A DNA stretch of 45,762 nt from positions 1-45,762 of IMG/VR virus record IMGVR_UViG_3300033052_000013; one strand, written 5' to 3'. Both the position numbers and the translations under genes were made by a program. Below the pieces are notes generated by a model, which saw only the letters and a program-made list of their open reading frames with translations, was not told the DNA's origin and did not search any database. This DNA is from a virus. Shown in pieces: positions 20,808 through 29,536 of this stretch (position 1 is its first letter; every line of letters begins with the position of its first letter).

Positions 20808-22267
20808 TGATCAGATATGGATCTGTTTGCAGCGGCATTGAGGCCGCGTCTGTCGCGTGGCGCCCGCTGGGTTGGCGCGCCTCCTTCCTGTCCGAAATCG
20901 AGGCGTTCCCCCGCGCCGTCCTTCAGCACCATTATCCGGAGACCCCGCTTCATGGCGACTTCACCACGATCAAGGCCGGCGACTACGAACCAATCGACCT
21001 TCTGGTCGGAGGAACACCTTGCCAGTCTTTCAGCATCGCCGGTCTCAGAGGCGGACTGGACGACGACCGTGGCAACCTGGCCCTCGAATATCTTAGGCTT
21101 GCTGACCGACTGCGGCCCCGATGGCTGGTTTGGGAGAACGTCCCCGGCGTCCTGTCGTCGAACGGCGGACGGGACTTTGGAGCCATTCTCGGGGGCATGG
21201 TCGAACTCGGGTATGGCGTCGCCTACCGAGTGCTTGACGCTCAGTTCTTCGGAGTGGCCCAGCGACGCCGTCGTGTGTTCGTTGTCGGATACCTTGGAGA
21301 CTGGCGACGTGCCGCAGCGGTTCTATTTGAGCGCCACAGCCTGTCGGGGCATCCTGCGCCGCGCCGAAAAGCGGGGCCGAGCGTTGCCGCCCTCACTGCA
21401 AACGGCGTTGGAACATGTGGCGCTGACGACAACCAGGGACAAGCCGGACACCTGATCCCGCAGGCATTCGGCGGCGGAAATCGCTCCGGTCCACTCGACG
21501 TCACCGCGACGCTCACCGCGAAGGGTCAGCGTCAATATTTCGAAGTCGAGACCTTTATCGCCCAGACCCTCAAGAGCGAAGGGTTCGACGCGAGCGAGGA
21601 CGGGACGGGGCGCGGGACGCCTATCGTGCCGGTGGCCTACCGCACCACGGGCAACGACGGGTGCTATGAGACCGGCGACGCAGTCGGTGCGCTGACGCAG
21701 TCGACCGACCCGAACGCTCAGATCATCGCCTTCAGCGCCAAGGACCACGGCGCAGACGCGATGAACGACATGTCGCCGACCCTGCGAGCAGGCGGCCACA
21801 GCAAGAGCCATGCAAACGCTGGCGTGATGCCGGCCGTCGCCTTCGCCCTTCGCGGTCGTGAAGGCGGCGCCATGCCTGAGGTCGGGGGCGACCGGATCGG
21901 CGCGCTATGCGCTGCATCGGGCGGATCGAGCCGGGATTATGTGGCGATGTCCGCGCCCGAGCTTGCCGATACTCTGTCGGTCGGAGCGAACCAGACGACG
22001 GGCTTTCCCGGCGATTTTTGCGCGCGCGGATCCGCCGTCCGCCGCCTGACGCCCCGCGAGTGCGAGCGGCTTCAGGGCTTTCCCGACGACTACACCCTCA
22101 TTCCCTACCGCAAGGGGATGGCCGCCGACGGCCCTCGCTACAAGGCGCTGGGAAACTCGATGGCTGTTCCGGCCATGGCTCACATAGGCCGCCGAATCCG
22201 AGCCGTCGAAGCCATCTTCAACCCAACCCCCGCCAACGACACCCAACCCAAGGAGAGTGCGGCATGA
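20807..22267 (+). CDS. C5-cytosine DNA methyltransferase (Dcm type)
   Basis: 486 residues from ATG at 20807, with AAGGAG ahead and TGATG overlap. Motifs in order: I (SVCSGIEAA), IV with the nucleophile Cys72 in GGTPCQSF, VI (ENVPGV, 110-115), VIII (QRRRR, 152-156), IX (RRLTPRECERLQGFP) and X (GNSMAVPAM). Between VIII and IX is a long recognition region of about 250 residues with recurring TLxA/ALxA segments. It makes 5-methylcytosine, probably to protect phage DNA. No partner restriction enzyme is present, so it is an orphan enzyme. Confidence 0.93.
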   Translation: MIRYGSVCSGIEAASVAWRPLGWRASFLSEIEAFPRAVLQHHYPETPLHGDFTTIKAGDYEPIDLLVGGTPCQSFSIAGLRGGLDDDRGNLALEYLRLADRLRPRWLVWENVPGVLSSNGGRDFGAILGGMVELGYGVAYRVLDAQFFGVAQRRRRVFVVGYLGDWRRAAAVLFERHSLSGHPAPRRKAGPSVAALTANGVGTCGADDNQGQAGHLIPQAFGGGNRSGPLDVTATLTAKGQRQYFEVETFIAQTLKSEGFDASEDGTGRGTPIVPVAYRTTGNDGCYETGDAVGALTQSTDPNAQIIAFSAKDHGADAMNDMSPTLRAGGHSKSHANAGVMPAVAFALRGREGGAMPEVGGDRIGALCAASGGSSRDYVAMSAPELADTLSVGANQTTGFPGDFCARGSAVRRLTPRECERLQGFPDDYTLIPYRKGMAADGPRYKALGNSMAVPAMAHIGRRIRAVEAIFNPTPANDTQPKESAA

Positions 22268-22983
22268 CCCAGCTAACCGCCACCCATCGCCAAAAGGTCG
22301 AACTCGCCCGCCGCAAGATCGCTCAACGCCTGGAGATCATCCGAGGTCGGGTCGAGGTCGATCACGGCTGCAATCTCATGGCCCAGGTCGAGAAAGCAGC
22401 GATCCAGCTTCACCTTCTGAACCTTCGAGACTGTGACGACATCCTGACCCGAGTCGATGAACGGCTGGTCCAGCGCGAAGCGGAGCGGGCCGCGTCCCAA
22501 GTCGCCAACGACATCGGGGAGCAAAACGAACTACTAGCCTCTCGCGGAGTGAAGACGGAACCGGCCGGCAACAGCTTCAGCCGGGACGGGTTTGTCTGGC
22601 TTGAGAGCAAGCGCCGCCTATCGCCCGACCACATCGCCACAGGCCGAAAGGTCCGCGCCCTCCATGACCGGGCGACATGGGACGGTCTGCGGTCCAAGGC
22701 GGACAACGACAACGGATCTGGGGAAACAGCCACCTTCCTCCCGACCGAAGCGTCTATGCAGGCCAAGAGCGAGATCGCCCGTCTTCGCGAGCATATCGTG
22801 ATCAGCTCCGGCAGCTCCGGCCCGTTCGACCTGATGATGGCGGTCTGTGGTGAAGGCGTGACCCTTCGAACCATCGCAGGCTGTGACGATCGTAAGGCCA
22901 TCGTCCTTGAAGGCCAGTTGATCGTCGCCCTGGAAATGGCCGCCGTCGCCTTCCGTCGAATGGGAGACAGAAACGCCGCTTGA
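22264..22983 (+). CDS. Last early-operon gene; possible late regulator
   Basis: 239 residues, coupled to the methyltransferase by ATGA. A helical first half (VELARRKIAQRLEIIRGRV) is followed by a section starting at HDRATWDGLRSK and a C-terminal helical domain with MMAVCGEGVTLRTIAGCDD and VALEMAAVAFRRMG. That C-terminal half resembles the DUF6456-type domain of alphaproteobacterial phage regulators. Its site at the end of the early operon, before a terminator and the packaging genes, is where Q-like late regulators lie. This is a positional guess. Confidence 0.55.
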   Translation: MTQLTATHRQKVELARRKIAQRLEIIRGRVEVDHGCNLMAQVEKAAIQLHLLNLRDCDDILTRVDERLVQREAERAASQVANDIGEQNELLASRGVKTEPAGNSFSRDGFVWLESKRRLSPDHIATGRKVRALHDRATWDGLRSKADNDNGSGETATFLPTEASMQAKSEIARLREHIVISSGSSGPFDLMMAVCGEGVTLRTIAGCDDRKAIVLEGQLIVALEMAAVAFRRMGDRNAA

Positions 22984-23040
22984 CCTTTTCCGAAAAACAC
23001 ACGAAAGAAAGCGTAACGCACAAGACGTGCGACTGACACA

Positions 23041-23072
23041 GGGCTCCCGGCAAAACCGCTCGGAGCCCTTTT
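23041..23072 (+). terminator. Intrinsic terminator after the early operon
   Basis: GGGCTCC (23041..23047) pairs with GGAGCCC (23062..23068), with a small inner stem, followed by TTTT. It lies 58 bp after the last early gene and would separate early from late transcription. Confidence 0.8.
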
Positions 23073-23095
23073 CCGTTTCCAAACCCCTCCACGCA

Positions 23096-23209
23096 ATGAG
23101 CTACGGCGATAAGGCTGGCTGGGGTGATGAGAGACGGGAAGACAGACCGTTCCCTTCTGGGACTTGCAAGACCTGCACACCGCAGGCCGTCCGCTACGGC
23201 GGGCGTTGA
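23096..23209 (+). CDS. Possible 37-residue CxxC peptide
   Basis: An ATG at 23096 opens a 37-codon frame with a TCKTCTPQ pair of cysteines and a charged start (MSYGDKAGWGDERRED). It lies between the terminator and the HNH gene. No Shine-Dalgarno is visible, so expression is uncertain. Small CxxC peptides near terminase genes do occur in phages. Confidence 0.3.
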   Translation: MSYGDKAGWGDERREDRPFPSGTCKTCTPQAVRYGGR

Positions 23210-23224
23210 TACAGCGGAGCCCGT

Positions 23225-23605
23225 ATGGCCCGGCTATCTCACCTATCATCTCGGGTGAGCTTCGCCCCCGATCGTCGGTCCTTCGCCACTGACGCAGCCA
23301 AAGGCCCGGCCCCGTCCCAGCACTCCTCCCCATGGAAGGCTTGGTACAAGACCGCCCGATGGCGCCGCCTCAGAGAGCAAGTCCTGATCAGGGACGCCTA
23401 CACCTGTCAGAGGACAGGCCAAGTCCTGGCCGGAAAGCACCCGGCCCCTGACAGCCCCGTAGTCAACCACAAGCGCCCCCATCGTGGAGACGAGCGCCTG
23501 TTCTGGTCGATCGATAACTTGGAGACGGTCAGCAAGGCCGTTCATGACGGCGCAATCCAGCGGGAAGAGCAAGATTCGCTTCATACGCGCGGCATTTGGG
23601 ACTAG
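23225..23605 (+). CDS. HNH endonuclease next to terminase
   Basis: 126 residues. After a basic, disordered start, WYKTARWRRLREQVLIRDAY is the opening typical of phage HNH proteins, followed by CQRTGQVL, VVNHKRPHRGDERLFW (the HxxP-like metal strand), and NLETVSKAVHDG, where the last H of the HNH site lies. In HK97-like phages an HNH protein beside terminase is needed for efficient cos cleavage. This is the likely role here. Confidence 0.85.
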   Translation: MARLSHLSSRVSFAPDRRSFATDAAKGPAPSQHSSPWKAWYKTARWRRLREQVLIRDAYTCQRTGQVLAGKHPAPDSPVVNHKRPHRGDERLFWSIDNLETVSKAVHDGAIQREEQDSLHTRGIWD

Positions 23606-23676
23606 ATTCAATCGGCCCGACCAGATGCGTCAACATCTTGGCCGGGCCTAACCAAAGCGGCTGTTAGGAGCGCGCC

Positions 23677-24681
23677 ATGGCTAAGGCCGATATAGGTCAT
23701 TCCCGCACGTGCGGGCAATGTGGAGAGTCGTTTCAGCAGTCTGGCAGAGGGCGACCTAGAGCGCGGTGTTATTCATGCGCAGCGGTTAAGGTTGCTCGCC
23801 CGCGCCCCAAAACGCCACTGCCATCATGCATGGGTTGCGGGTCTCTTTTGCCGTCCGCCTACTATCGCCGGTGCGCCGCGTGCAAGGCAGATCACTACCG
23901 CGAATACCATAAGCGACGAGCAAGGGCGCTGGGTGTGCGGCCTAAGGCAGAGGTTATAGCGGAGAGTAGGAAGGCGTCGATCAGATACTCGGGGCTGGTG
24001 TGTCTGGGGTGCGGCAAGGGCTTTGTCCCGACGCGGACCGACCGGCTCAAGTATTGCTCTAGGGCCTGCGCCCACAGCGACCCCATGCTGATCGAGAAGA
24101 TCAAGCGGATAGCCGCGCAAAGGCTCGAAGCAACAAGGGATGAGCGGGTAAAGCGTCGTCAGCGCGCCCTGGCTTTAAGGTCTGAGATCCAATCGCTCCG
24201 CGCGATACGAAGGGGAATGTCGCAGAGCCTGGCTGTGCTGGCAGTCTACGCGGCCCGGAAAGAGCGGGCGCTATATCCATGCGGGCATTGCGGAAAGCCT
24301 ATCGGAATAGCTCGCGCCGGAAGCGGTAGCGCAAAATATTGTTCAACCTCTTGCGCCCATCGTTCGCCAGAGTTTCGAGAAAGTAAGCGCAAGCATCGAC
24401 TGGCGCGGAAGGCTCGACAAAGAGCGGTGCAGGTCGAGCCTGTTTCGCCGCTCAAGGTGTTCGAGCGCGACGGATGGCGGTGCCATCTCTGCGGCGGAAT
24501 GACCATCAAAGCGAAGCGTGGCACCTACCACGCTAAAGCCCCTGAGCTTGATCACATTGTTCCGTTGGCGCGCGGCGGGGAGCACAGCTACCGCAACACC
24601 GCCTGCGCGCATCGGGTGTGCAACATCGCCAAGTCCGACAACGTGATGGGACAACCCAGCCTGCTGAGCGCGATCAGCTAA
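23677..24681 (+). CDS. Multi-zinc-finger HNH endonuclease (homing-type)
   Basis: 334 residues from ATG at 23677 (AGGAG ahead). Several Cys clusters come first: CGQCGESF/CYSC (12-34), CMGCGSLL/CAAC, CLGCGKGF/CSRAC, CGHCGKPI/CSTSC, each a small zinc ribbon. The C-terminal 80 residues are an HNH nuclease: FERDGWRCHLCGGMTIKAKR, ELDHIVPLARGG, NTACAHRVCN. This architecture is typical of free-standing homing-like nucleases. The DNA looks less GC-rich than its neighbours. Inserted between the other HNH gene and terminase, it may be a recent, selfish arrival. Confidence 0.82.
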   Translation: MAKADIGHSRTCGQCGESFQQSGRGRPRARCYSCAAVKVARPRPKTPLPSCMGCGSLLPSAYYRRCAACKADHYREYHKRRARALGVRPKAEVIAESRKASIRYSGLVCLGCGKGFVPTRTDRLKYCSRACAHSDPMLIEKIKRIAAQRLEATRDERVKRRQRALALRSEIQSLRAIRRGMSQSLAVLAVYAARKERALYPCGHCGKPIGIARAGSGSAKYCSTSCAHRSPEFRESKRKHRLARKARQRAVQVEPVSPLKVFERDGWRCHLCGGMTIKAKRGTYHAKAPELDHIVPLARGGEHSYRNTACAHRVCNIAKSDNVMGQPSLLSAIS

Positions 24682-24800
24682 GGGGGGGCGGGCAATTGTT
24701 GGATATTGTCTTCGGTCTAAAGACCGCCAGCCCCCTCACGAAGAGAAAAAATCCCGGCTGGGAAGTTCGCCGGTGCGGACCCGAGCCGGCAGGAGCCGCC
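24682..24800. other. Candidate cos/packaging-start region
   Basis: A 119-bp gap precedes the small terminase gene. It has a seven-G run (24682 on) with a C-run near 24730 that could pair with it, and a palindrome CGGTCT-AA-AGACCG (24713..24726). Cos sites in HK97-like phages lie upstream of the small terminase gene. The nick positions cannot be told from sequence. A pac mechanism is not excluded. Confidence 0.3.
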
Positions 24801-25382
24801 ATGACGGACGAAAAGAAGCCCGTCGATTGGGCTGAGATCGAGCGCGACTACCGCTCAAGCCCAATGTCCGTGCGGGAAATCGCCCGCTGGTACGGGATCA
24901 CCGAGGCGGCGATCAGGAAGCGAGCCAAGCGGGACGGCTGGGAACGGCCGGAGAAGCCGGAGGGTTCGCGCGAACAGGCCCGCGAACCCGAGCCGCCGAA
25001 GGTCTATGTCGGCACCGTCCTGACGCCAGAGAACACAACGCCAGAGGCCATCGTCGGCCGGGGGCGGAATCTCGTCATGCGGATGCTGGACGAGTTGGAC
25101 GCATCGACTACACGCCTGGGCGAACTGGAGGGCCTGATTGGCGCGGCCTATGACACGGGCGACGACGACAAGGCGAAGCAGGCGGCGCTTGCGGCCGTCT
25201 CCCTCAAGAACCGCTCGGAGGTGCTGAAGTCGCTGGCGACGGCGGCGAAGACCTTCGCGGAATCTGGATCAGCCCAGGGTGTGAAGAAGCAGCGGCAGGC
25301 GGCGGGCGAGCAGATCGCGAAAACCAGCAGTCGGTTCGCCACGCCGATGGCGCCGAAACTGATCGTGGATAATCGACACTGA
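24801..25382 (+). CDS. terS: Terminase small subunit
   Basis: 193 residues from ATG at 24801 with AGGAG ahead. An N-terminal helix-turn-helix is clear: [20 protein letters not shown] then KRAKRDGW, the DNA-recognition part of small terminases. The C-terminal half is helical (oligomerisation) and ends basic. It would bind the packaging site and load the large subunit. Its stop overlaps the ATG of the large subunit gene (TGATG). Confidence 0.85.
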   Translation: MTDEKKPVDWAEIERDYRSSPMSVREIARWYGITEAAIRKRAKRDGWERPEKPEGSREQAREPEPPKVYVGTVLTPENTTPEAIVGRGRNLVMRMLDELDASTTRLGELEGLIGAAYDTGDDDKAKQAALAAVSLKNRSEVLKSLATAAKTFAESGSAQGVKKQRQAAGEQIAKTSSRFATPMAPKLIVDNRH

Positions 25383-27061
25383 TGGAGTGGTCGACGGATT
25401 GCTCGGACTGGCGCGAGAGGATCGTCGCTCGTCGCAGCCTGATCCCGGCACCGCTGTTCGCCAATGAGGCCGAGGAAGCGCTTGAGGTGTTCAAGGCGCT
25501 CAAGATCGTTGATGCGCCCGGCCAGCCTACATTCGGCGAGGCTTGCGAGGATTGGGTCTTCGATTTCGTCCGGGCGATCTTTGGGGCCTTTGATCGGGAC
25601 GCCGGTCGGCAACTGATCAGAGAATTCTTCCTTTTGATCTCAAAAAAGAATTCTAAGTCCACCATCGCCGCCGGGATCATGGTTACGGCGCTGATCCGCA
25701 ACTGGCGGCATTCGGCTGAGCTGCTGATCCTGGCGCCGACGATCGAAGTCGCGAACAACGCCTTTCAGCCCGCCTGGGACATGATCAAGGCGGATGATGA
25801 GCTTGGAGAACTGCTTCAGGTCCAAAGCCACGTCCGAACGATCACCCACCGGGGGACGGGCGCGGCGCTGAAGGTGGTCGCGGCGGATTCCGACACGGTG
25901 TCCGGCAAGAAGGCCGGTTACATATTTGTCGATGAGCTTTGGGTCTTCGGAAAGCGCGCCAAGGCGGACGCCATGTTGCGCGAGGCGACGGGCGGTCTGG
26001 TGTCTCGGCCCGAGGGTTTCGTCATCTGGGCCAGCACTCAGTCGGACGAAGAGCCGGCCGGGGTGTTCAAGGCTAAGCTGGACTATTTCCGGGGTGTGCG
26101 CGACGGGAAGATCAAGGACCGGGAGAGTCTGCCGGTCATCTACGAGTTTCCCGAGGACATGGCGGAGACCGAGGCGTACCTCGATCCGAAGAACTTCTAC
26201 ATCACGAACCCGAACATCGGTCGTTCCGTCGATGTGGCCTATCTGGAGCGGGAACTTGAGAAGGTCCGCGACGCCAACGACGGAACCCGTCAGGTCTTCC
26301 TCGCCAAACATCTGAACGTCGAAATCGGGCTGAAGCTGGCGAACAACCGCTGGGCCGGGGCCGACTATTGGGAAGGCGCGGCGGACAAGAGCCTGACCCT
26401 CGACGAGGTTTTGAGGCGGTCGGAAGTCTGCACGGTCGGGATCGACGGCGGCGGCTTGGACGACCTGTTCGGCCTCGCCGTCTTGGGTCGATGCAAGGAA
26501 ACGCAGCGGTGGCTTCTCTGGACCCATGCCTGGGCTCACGACGACGTGCTGAAGCGGCGCCAGGACATCGCCAGCCGACTGAAGGATTTCGAGACTGACG
26601 GCGACTTGACGATCTCTGAAGATCCGATGGCCCCGATCATGGAGGCCGCCGCCTATATCGAGCGGGTCAAAGAGGCCGGGCTTCTTCCTGAAGCGGAAGG
26701 CGTCGGGATCGACCCTATCGGCGTAGCGGCCCTGGTGGACGAGCTAGAGGCGCGTGGGATCGCTCCAGGCCAGCAAGTCGCCATACGCCAAGGCTTCGCC
26801 CTCTCCCCGGCTTCGTGGGGCTCTGAGATCAAGCTCAAGAACGGGTCTCTGAAGCACGGCGGACAAAGGATGATGGCCTGGTGTGTCGGGAACGCGAAGG
26901 TCGAGGTTCGCGGCGGCGCCGTGATCATCACGAAACAATCGGCCGGCCGGGCCAAGATCGACCCATTGGTCGCGGCCTTCAACGCAATGATGCTGATGGC
27001 GCGGAAGCCCATGGCGAACGGCCCCAGCGTCTACGAGACGCGGGGTCTCTTGATGGTGTGA
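25382..27061 (+). CDS. terL: Terminase large subunit (HK97-like)
   Basis: 559 residues. ATPase: a Walker A variant [11 protein letters not shown] (Lys-rich, about 87-94), Walker B YIFVDELW (180-187) and coupling motif ASTQ (217-220). Nuclease: Asp355 in [10 protein letters not shown] and later acidic residues such as [10 protein letters not shown]. This is the Terminase_1 (HK97-type) design, consistent with cos packaging and with the HNH partner upstream. It overlaps both the small subunit and portal regions by a base. Confidence 0.94.
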   Translation: MEWSTDCSDWRERIVARRSLIPAPLFANEAEEALEVFKALKIVDAPGQPTFGEACEDWVFDFVRAIFGAFDRDAGRQLIREFFLLISKKNSKSTIAAGIMVTALIRNWRHSAELLILAPTIEVANNAFQPAWDMIKADDELGELLQVQSHVRTITHRGTGAALKVVAADSDTVSGKKAGYIFVDELWVFGKRAKADAMLREATGGLVSRPEGFVIWASTQSDEEPAGVFKAKLDYFRGVRDGKIKDRESLPVIYEFPEDMAETEAYLDPKNFYITNPNIGRSVDVAYLERELEKVRDANDGTRQVFLAKHLNVEIGLKLANNRWAGADYWEGAADKSLTLDEVLRRSEVCTVGIDGGGLDDLFGLAVLGRCKETQRWLLWTHAWAHDDVLKRRQDIASRLKDFETDGDLTISEDPMAPIMEAAAYIERVKEAGLLPEAEGVGIDPIGVAALVDELEARGIAPGQQVAIRQGFALSPASWGSEIKLKNGSLKHGGQRMMAWCVGNAKVEVRGGAVIITKQSAGRAKIDPLVAAFNAMMLMARKPMANGPSVYETRGLLMV

Positions 27062-27072
27062 TGGGAGGCGGA

Positions 27073-28353
27073 ATGGACTGGAACCGTCTCCTGCCGTTTG
27101 GCGACAAGGCGAAGCCAAGCCCTCGGGCAGATTATGGCGAGGGAGCCACTTGGGTATCTCTCGATGACCCACGCCTGATCGAGTGGCTGCGTGATGGCAG
27201 CGAGGCGGCGTCGGGGCAGGCGGTGAACGTCGAGCGGGCCTTGCGAAATCCCGCTATGTTCCGGGCGGTCAGCCTGATCTCCTATGCCATCGGCATGTTG
27301 CCGCTGCATGTCATCGACAACGAGACGAAGGAGAAGGCGGATCACCCGCTGTTCCGGATTCTGTACCGCGAGCCGAACAATTGGCAGACGGCGTTCGACT
27401 TCCGGTCGCTGATGCAGCTTCGCGCCCTGGTGAAGGGGGACGCATATGCGCTGATCGTGCGCAGCCGGCAGATCAGGACGGGTCGGGACGAGATCGTGCG
27501 TCTGGTCCCGCTCAATCCCGACTACGTCGATCCGGTTCAGAACGACGACTGGAGCGTAAGCTATCGATACTCGCCGCCGAAGGGGGGGCAACGGATGTTG
27601 CGGCCCGAGGAGGTCTTCCACCTTCGCGGGCTCTCCCTCGACGGTATCCACGGCCTGTCGCTGGTTAAGCAGGCCCGCGATCCGATTGGCCTGGCGCTCG
27701 CGGCAGAGCTGGCAGCGGGTCGCCTCTATAAGAACGGCTCGTTCATCGGGGGAGCCCTGAAGCATCCTGGGAAGCTCTCCGAGGAGGCCTATCAGCGCCT
27801 CAAGGCGTCCAAGGCCGAAAAGGAAGGCGCTGGGAACGCAGGCAAAGACCTCATCCTGGAAGAGGGCATGGAGTATCAGGCGTTCGCCCAGAACGCCCGC
27901 GACGCCCAGATGACCGAGCTTCGCAAGATGCAGGTCGAAGAGATCGCCCGCGTAACCGGCGTTCCTCGTCCTCTCCTGATGGTCGATGAGACCAGCTGGG
28001 GTTCTGGCATCCAGGCTCTGGGCCAGTTCTTTGTCCAATACGCCCTGAACCCGTGGTTTGAAGCGTGGCAGCAAGCAGCGGAGCGCTCCCTTCTGGTGGG
28101 CGATGAAAAGAATCGATTTGCGGTCAAGTTCAACCCGAATGCTCTGCTGCGTGGCTCCACCAAGGATCAGGGCGATTTCTTCGCGAAGGCTCTGGGCGCC
28201 GGTGGACAGCCGGGATGGATGAGCCCGAACGAAGTCCGGCGGCTGAACGACATGCCGGAACATGCAGACCCCGCGAGCAACCAGATCAGCAAGGGCAATC
28301 AGGGCGGCTCGCCCGCGCCCGACGATGACGGAGGCGATGATGCGCCAGCGTAG
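27073..28353 (+). CDS. Portal protein (HK97 type)
   Basis: 426 residues from ATG at 27073 with GGAGG 6 bp ahead; ATG at 27061 is an alternative. Features: FRAVSLISYAIGMLPLHVI near the start, HPLFRILYREPNNWQT, and the conserved FHLRGLSLDGIHGLSLV with EIARVTGVPRPLLM in the stem/wing part. The protein forms the dodecameric DNA channel at one capsid vertex. The C-terminus is Gly/Asp-rich and disordered. Its end overlaps the protease start by 14 bp. Confidence 0.95.
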   Translation: MDWNRLLPFGDKAKPSPRADYGEGATWVSLDDPRLIEWLRDGSEAASGQAVNVERALRNPAMFRAVSLISYAIGMLPLHVIDNETKEKADHPLFRILYREPNNWQTAFDFRSLMQLRALVKGDAYALIVRSRQIRTGRDEIVRLVPLNPDYVDPVQNDDWSVSYRYSPPKGGQRMLRPEEVFHLRGLSLDGIHGLSLVKQARDPIGLALAAELAAGRLYKNGSFIGGALKHPGKLSEEAYQRLKASKAEKEGAGNAGKDLILEEGMEYQAFAQNARDAQMTELRKMQVEEIARVTGVPRPLLMVDETSWGSGIQALGQFFVQYALNPWFEAWQQAAERSLLVGDEKNRFAVKFNPNALLRGSTKDQGDFFAKALGAGGQPGWMSPNEVRRLNDMPEHADPASNQISKGNQGGSPAPDDDGGDDAPA

Positions 28354-29518
28354 TCCTCGCGTGTTTGCCATGGCACGCCCTCGTGCCGATGGGACGTGGA
28401 GAACCTTCCAGATCGGAGATCGGGTCAATATTCTGAACCCGCACGACGCGGAGCATTCCACCGGGACCATCCAGACGATCAGCGGAGAGACGCCCTACGG
28501 CGTGCTGATCGATGGGATGGAATCTATGGGCATTCATAAATGGTATACGACCGACGAACTGGAGCGAGTTGGCTCTGGCACAGGCGACGGTGACGACATG
28601 CCTGGCATGGATGACCCGGAGGCCAAGAAAAAGAAGAAAAAGCACGACGGCATGAAGATGAAGTGCGACGGGCGCCCCGGTGCGATGCCCCTGCCTGCCC
28701 GTCGCGACGTATCGGCGCTCACCAAGCCCCAGGTTTTCGATAGATGGGCCCAGGATGCGGCCGGCATCCGCGCCTTGGAGCGCGGCGACAACGTCATCAC
28801 CATGTTCGACATCATCGGCGAGGACTTTTGGTCGGGCGGCGGTGTCACGGCCAAGAAGGTCGCTTCGCAGCTTCGCGCCATTGCCGGCCCGGTGGAGGTC
28901 CAGATCAACTCGCCGGGCGGCGATATGTTCGAAGGCATCGCCATCTACAACGTCCTGCGGGAGCACCCGCACGACGTGACGGTGAAGGTGATGGGGATGG
29001 CGGCGTCGGCCGCTTCCATCATCGCGATGGCCGGCGACCGGGTGGAAATCGGCGCCGCCAGCTTCATCATGATCCACAACTGCTGGGTTCTGGCGATGGG
29101 CAATCGCCACGACATGCGCGAGACCGCCGACTTCCTGGAGCCGTTCGACGGGGCCATGGTCGATGTCTACGCCGCCCGTTCCGGCCAGAAGGTCGAAGAC
29201 ATCGCGAAGTGGATGGACGCAGAGACCTTCATGTCCGGCTCACAGGCGATTGAGCGAGGTTTCGCCGATGCCCTGCTGTCCGCCGACACGCTGACTACGG
29301 ACGAGAAGGCCAAGGCCTCTGACCGACAGATCAACGAGCTTCGCGCGATGGAGCTTCAACTGGTTTCTGCGGGATTGACGCGCACCCAAGCGCGCGACCG
29401 CATCAACAAGATCAAGGGCACGCCTGGCGCTGCTCTCGATGCCGACACCACGCCCGGCGCTGGTGACCCTGAACTGACTGGCCTCCTCGCCAGCCTTCTC
29501 AAATCCATCAGCGCCTAG
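28340..29518 (+). CDS. ClpP-like head maturation protease with SH3-like N-terminal extension
   Basis: 392 residues from ATG at 28340, GGAGG ahead, inside the portal's end. Residues 18-75 look like a small SH3/KOW-like barrel (FQIGDRVNILNPHDAEHSTG). Then comes an acidic/Lys-rich linker with six lysines in a row at about 96-101. The ClpP-like domain (130-320) has VQINSPGGDMFEGIAIYN, the nucleophile Ser223 in GMAASAASI, and His246 in MIHNC. It trims capsid and scaffold. The barrel is unusual for this family. The A-rich linker DNA (28623..28642) could also allow frameshifting. Confidence 0.9.
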   Translation: MRQRSPRVFAMARPRADGTWRTFQIGDRVNILNPHDAEHSTGTIQTISGETPYGVLIDGMESMGIHKWYTTDELERVGSGTGDGDDMPGMDDPEAKKKKKKHDGMKMKCDGRPGAMPLPARRDVSALTKPQVFDRWAQDAAGIRALERGDNVITMFDIIGEDFWSGGGVTAKKVASQLRAIAGPVEVQINSPGGDMFEGIAIYNVLREHPHDVTVKVMGMAASAASIIAMAGDRVEIGAASFIMIHNCWVLAMGNRHDMRETADFLEPFDGAMVDVYAARSGQKVEDIAKWMDAETFMSGSQAIERGFADALLSADTLTTDEKAKASDRQINELRAMELQLVSAGLTRTQARDRINKIKGTPGAALDADTTPGAGDPELTGLLASLLKSISA

Positions 29519-29536
29519 AGCGCAGGAGACACCACC

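Noticed and set aside
23013-23030. CGCAC-N5-GTGCG inverted repeat as another CI operator
   Set aside because: The half-site order and spacing differ from the GTGCA-N4-TGCAC family, and there is no promoter around it.
23027-23209. 60-codon frame starting before the early-operon terminator
   Set aside because: Its start lies upstream of and inside the terminator hairpin. Only the inner ATG at 23096 is worth a low-confidence entry.
27031-28470. Long minus-strand frame of 479 codons opposite the portal gene
   Set aside because: It is a shadow of the portal codons, with no domain and no operon context.
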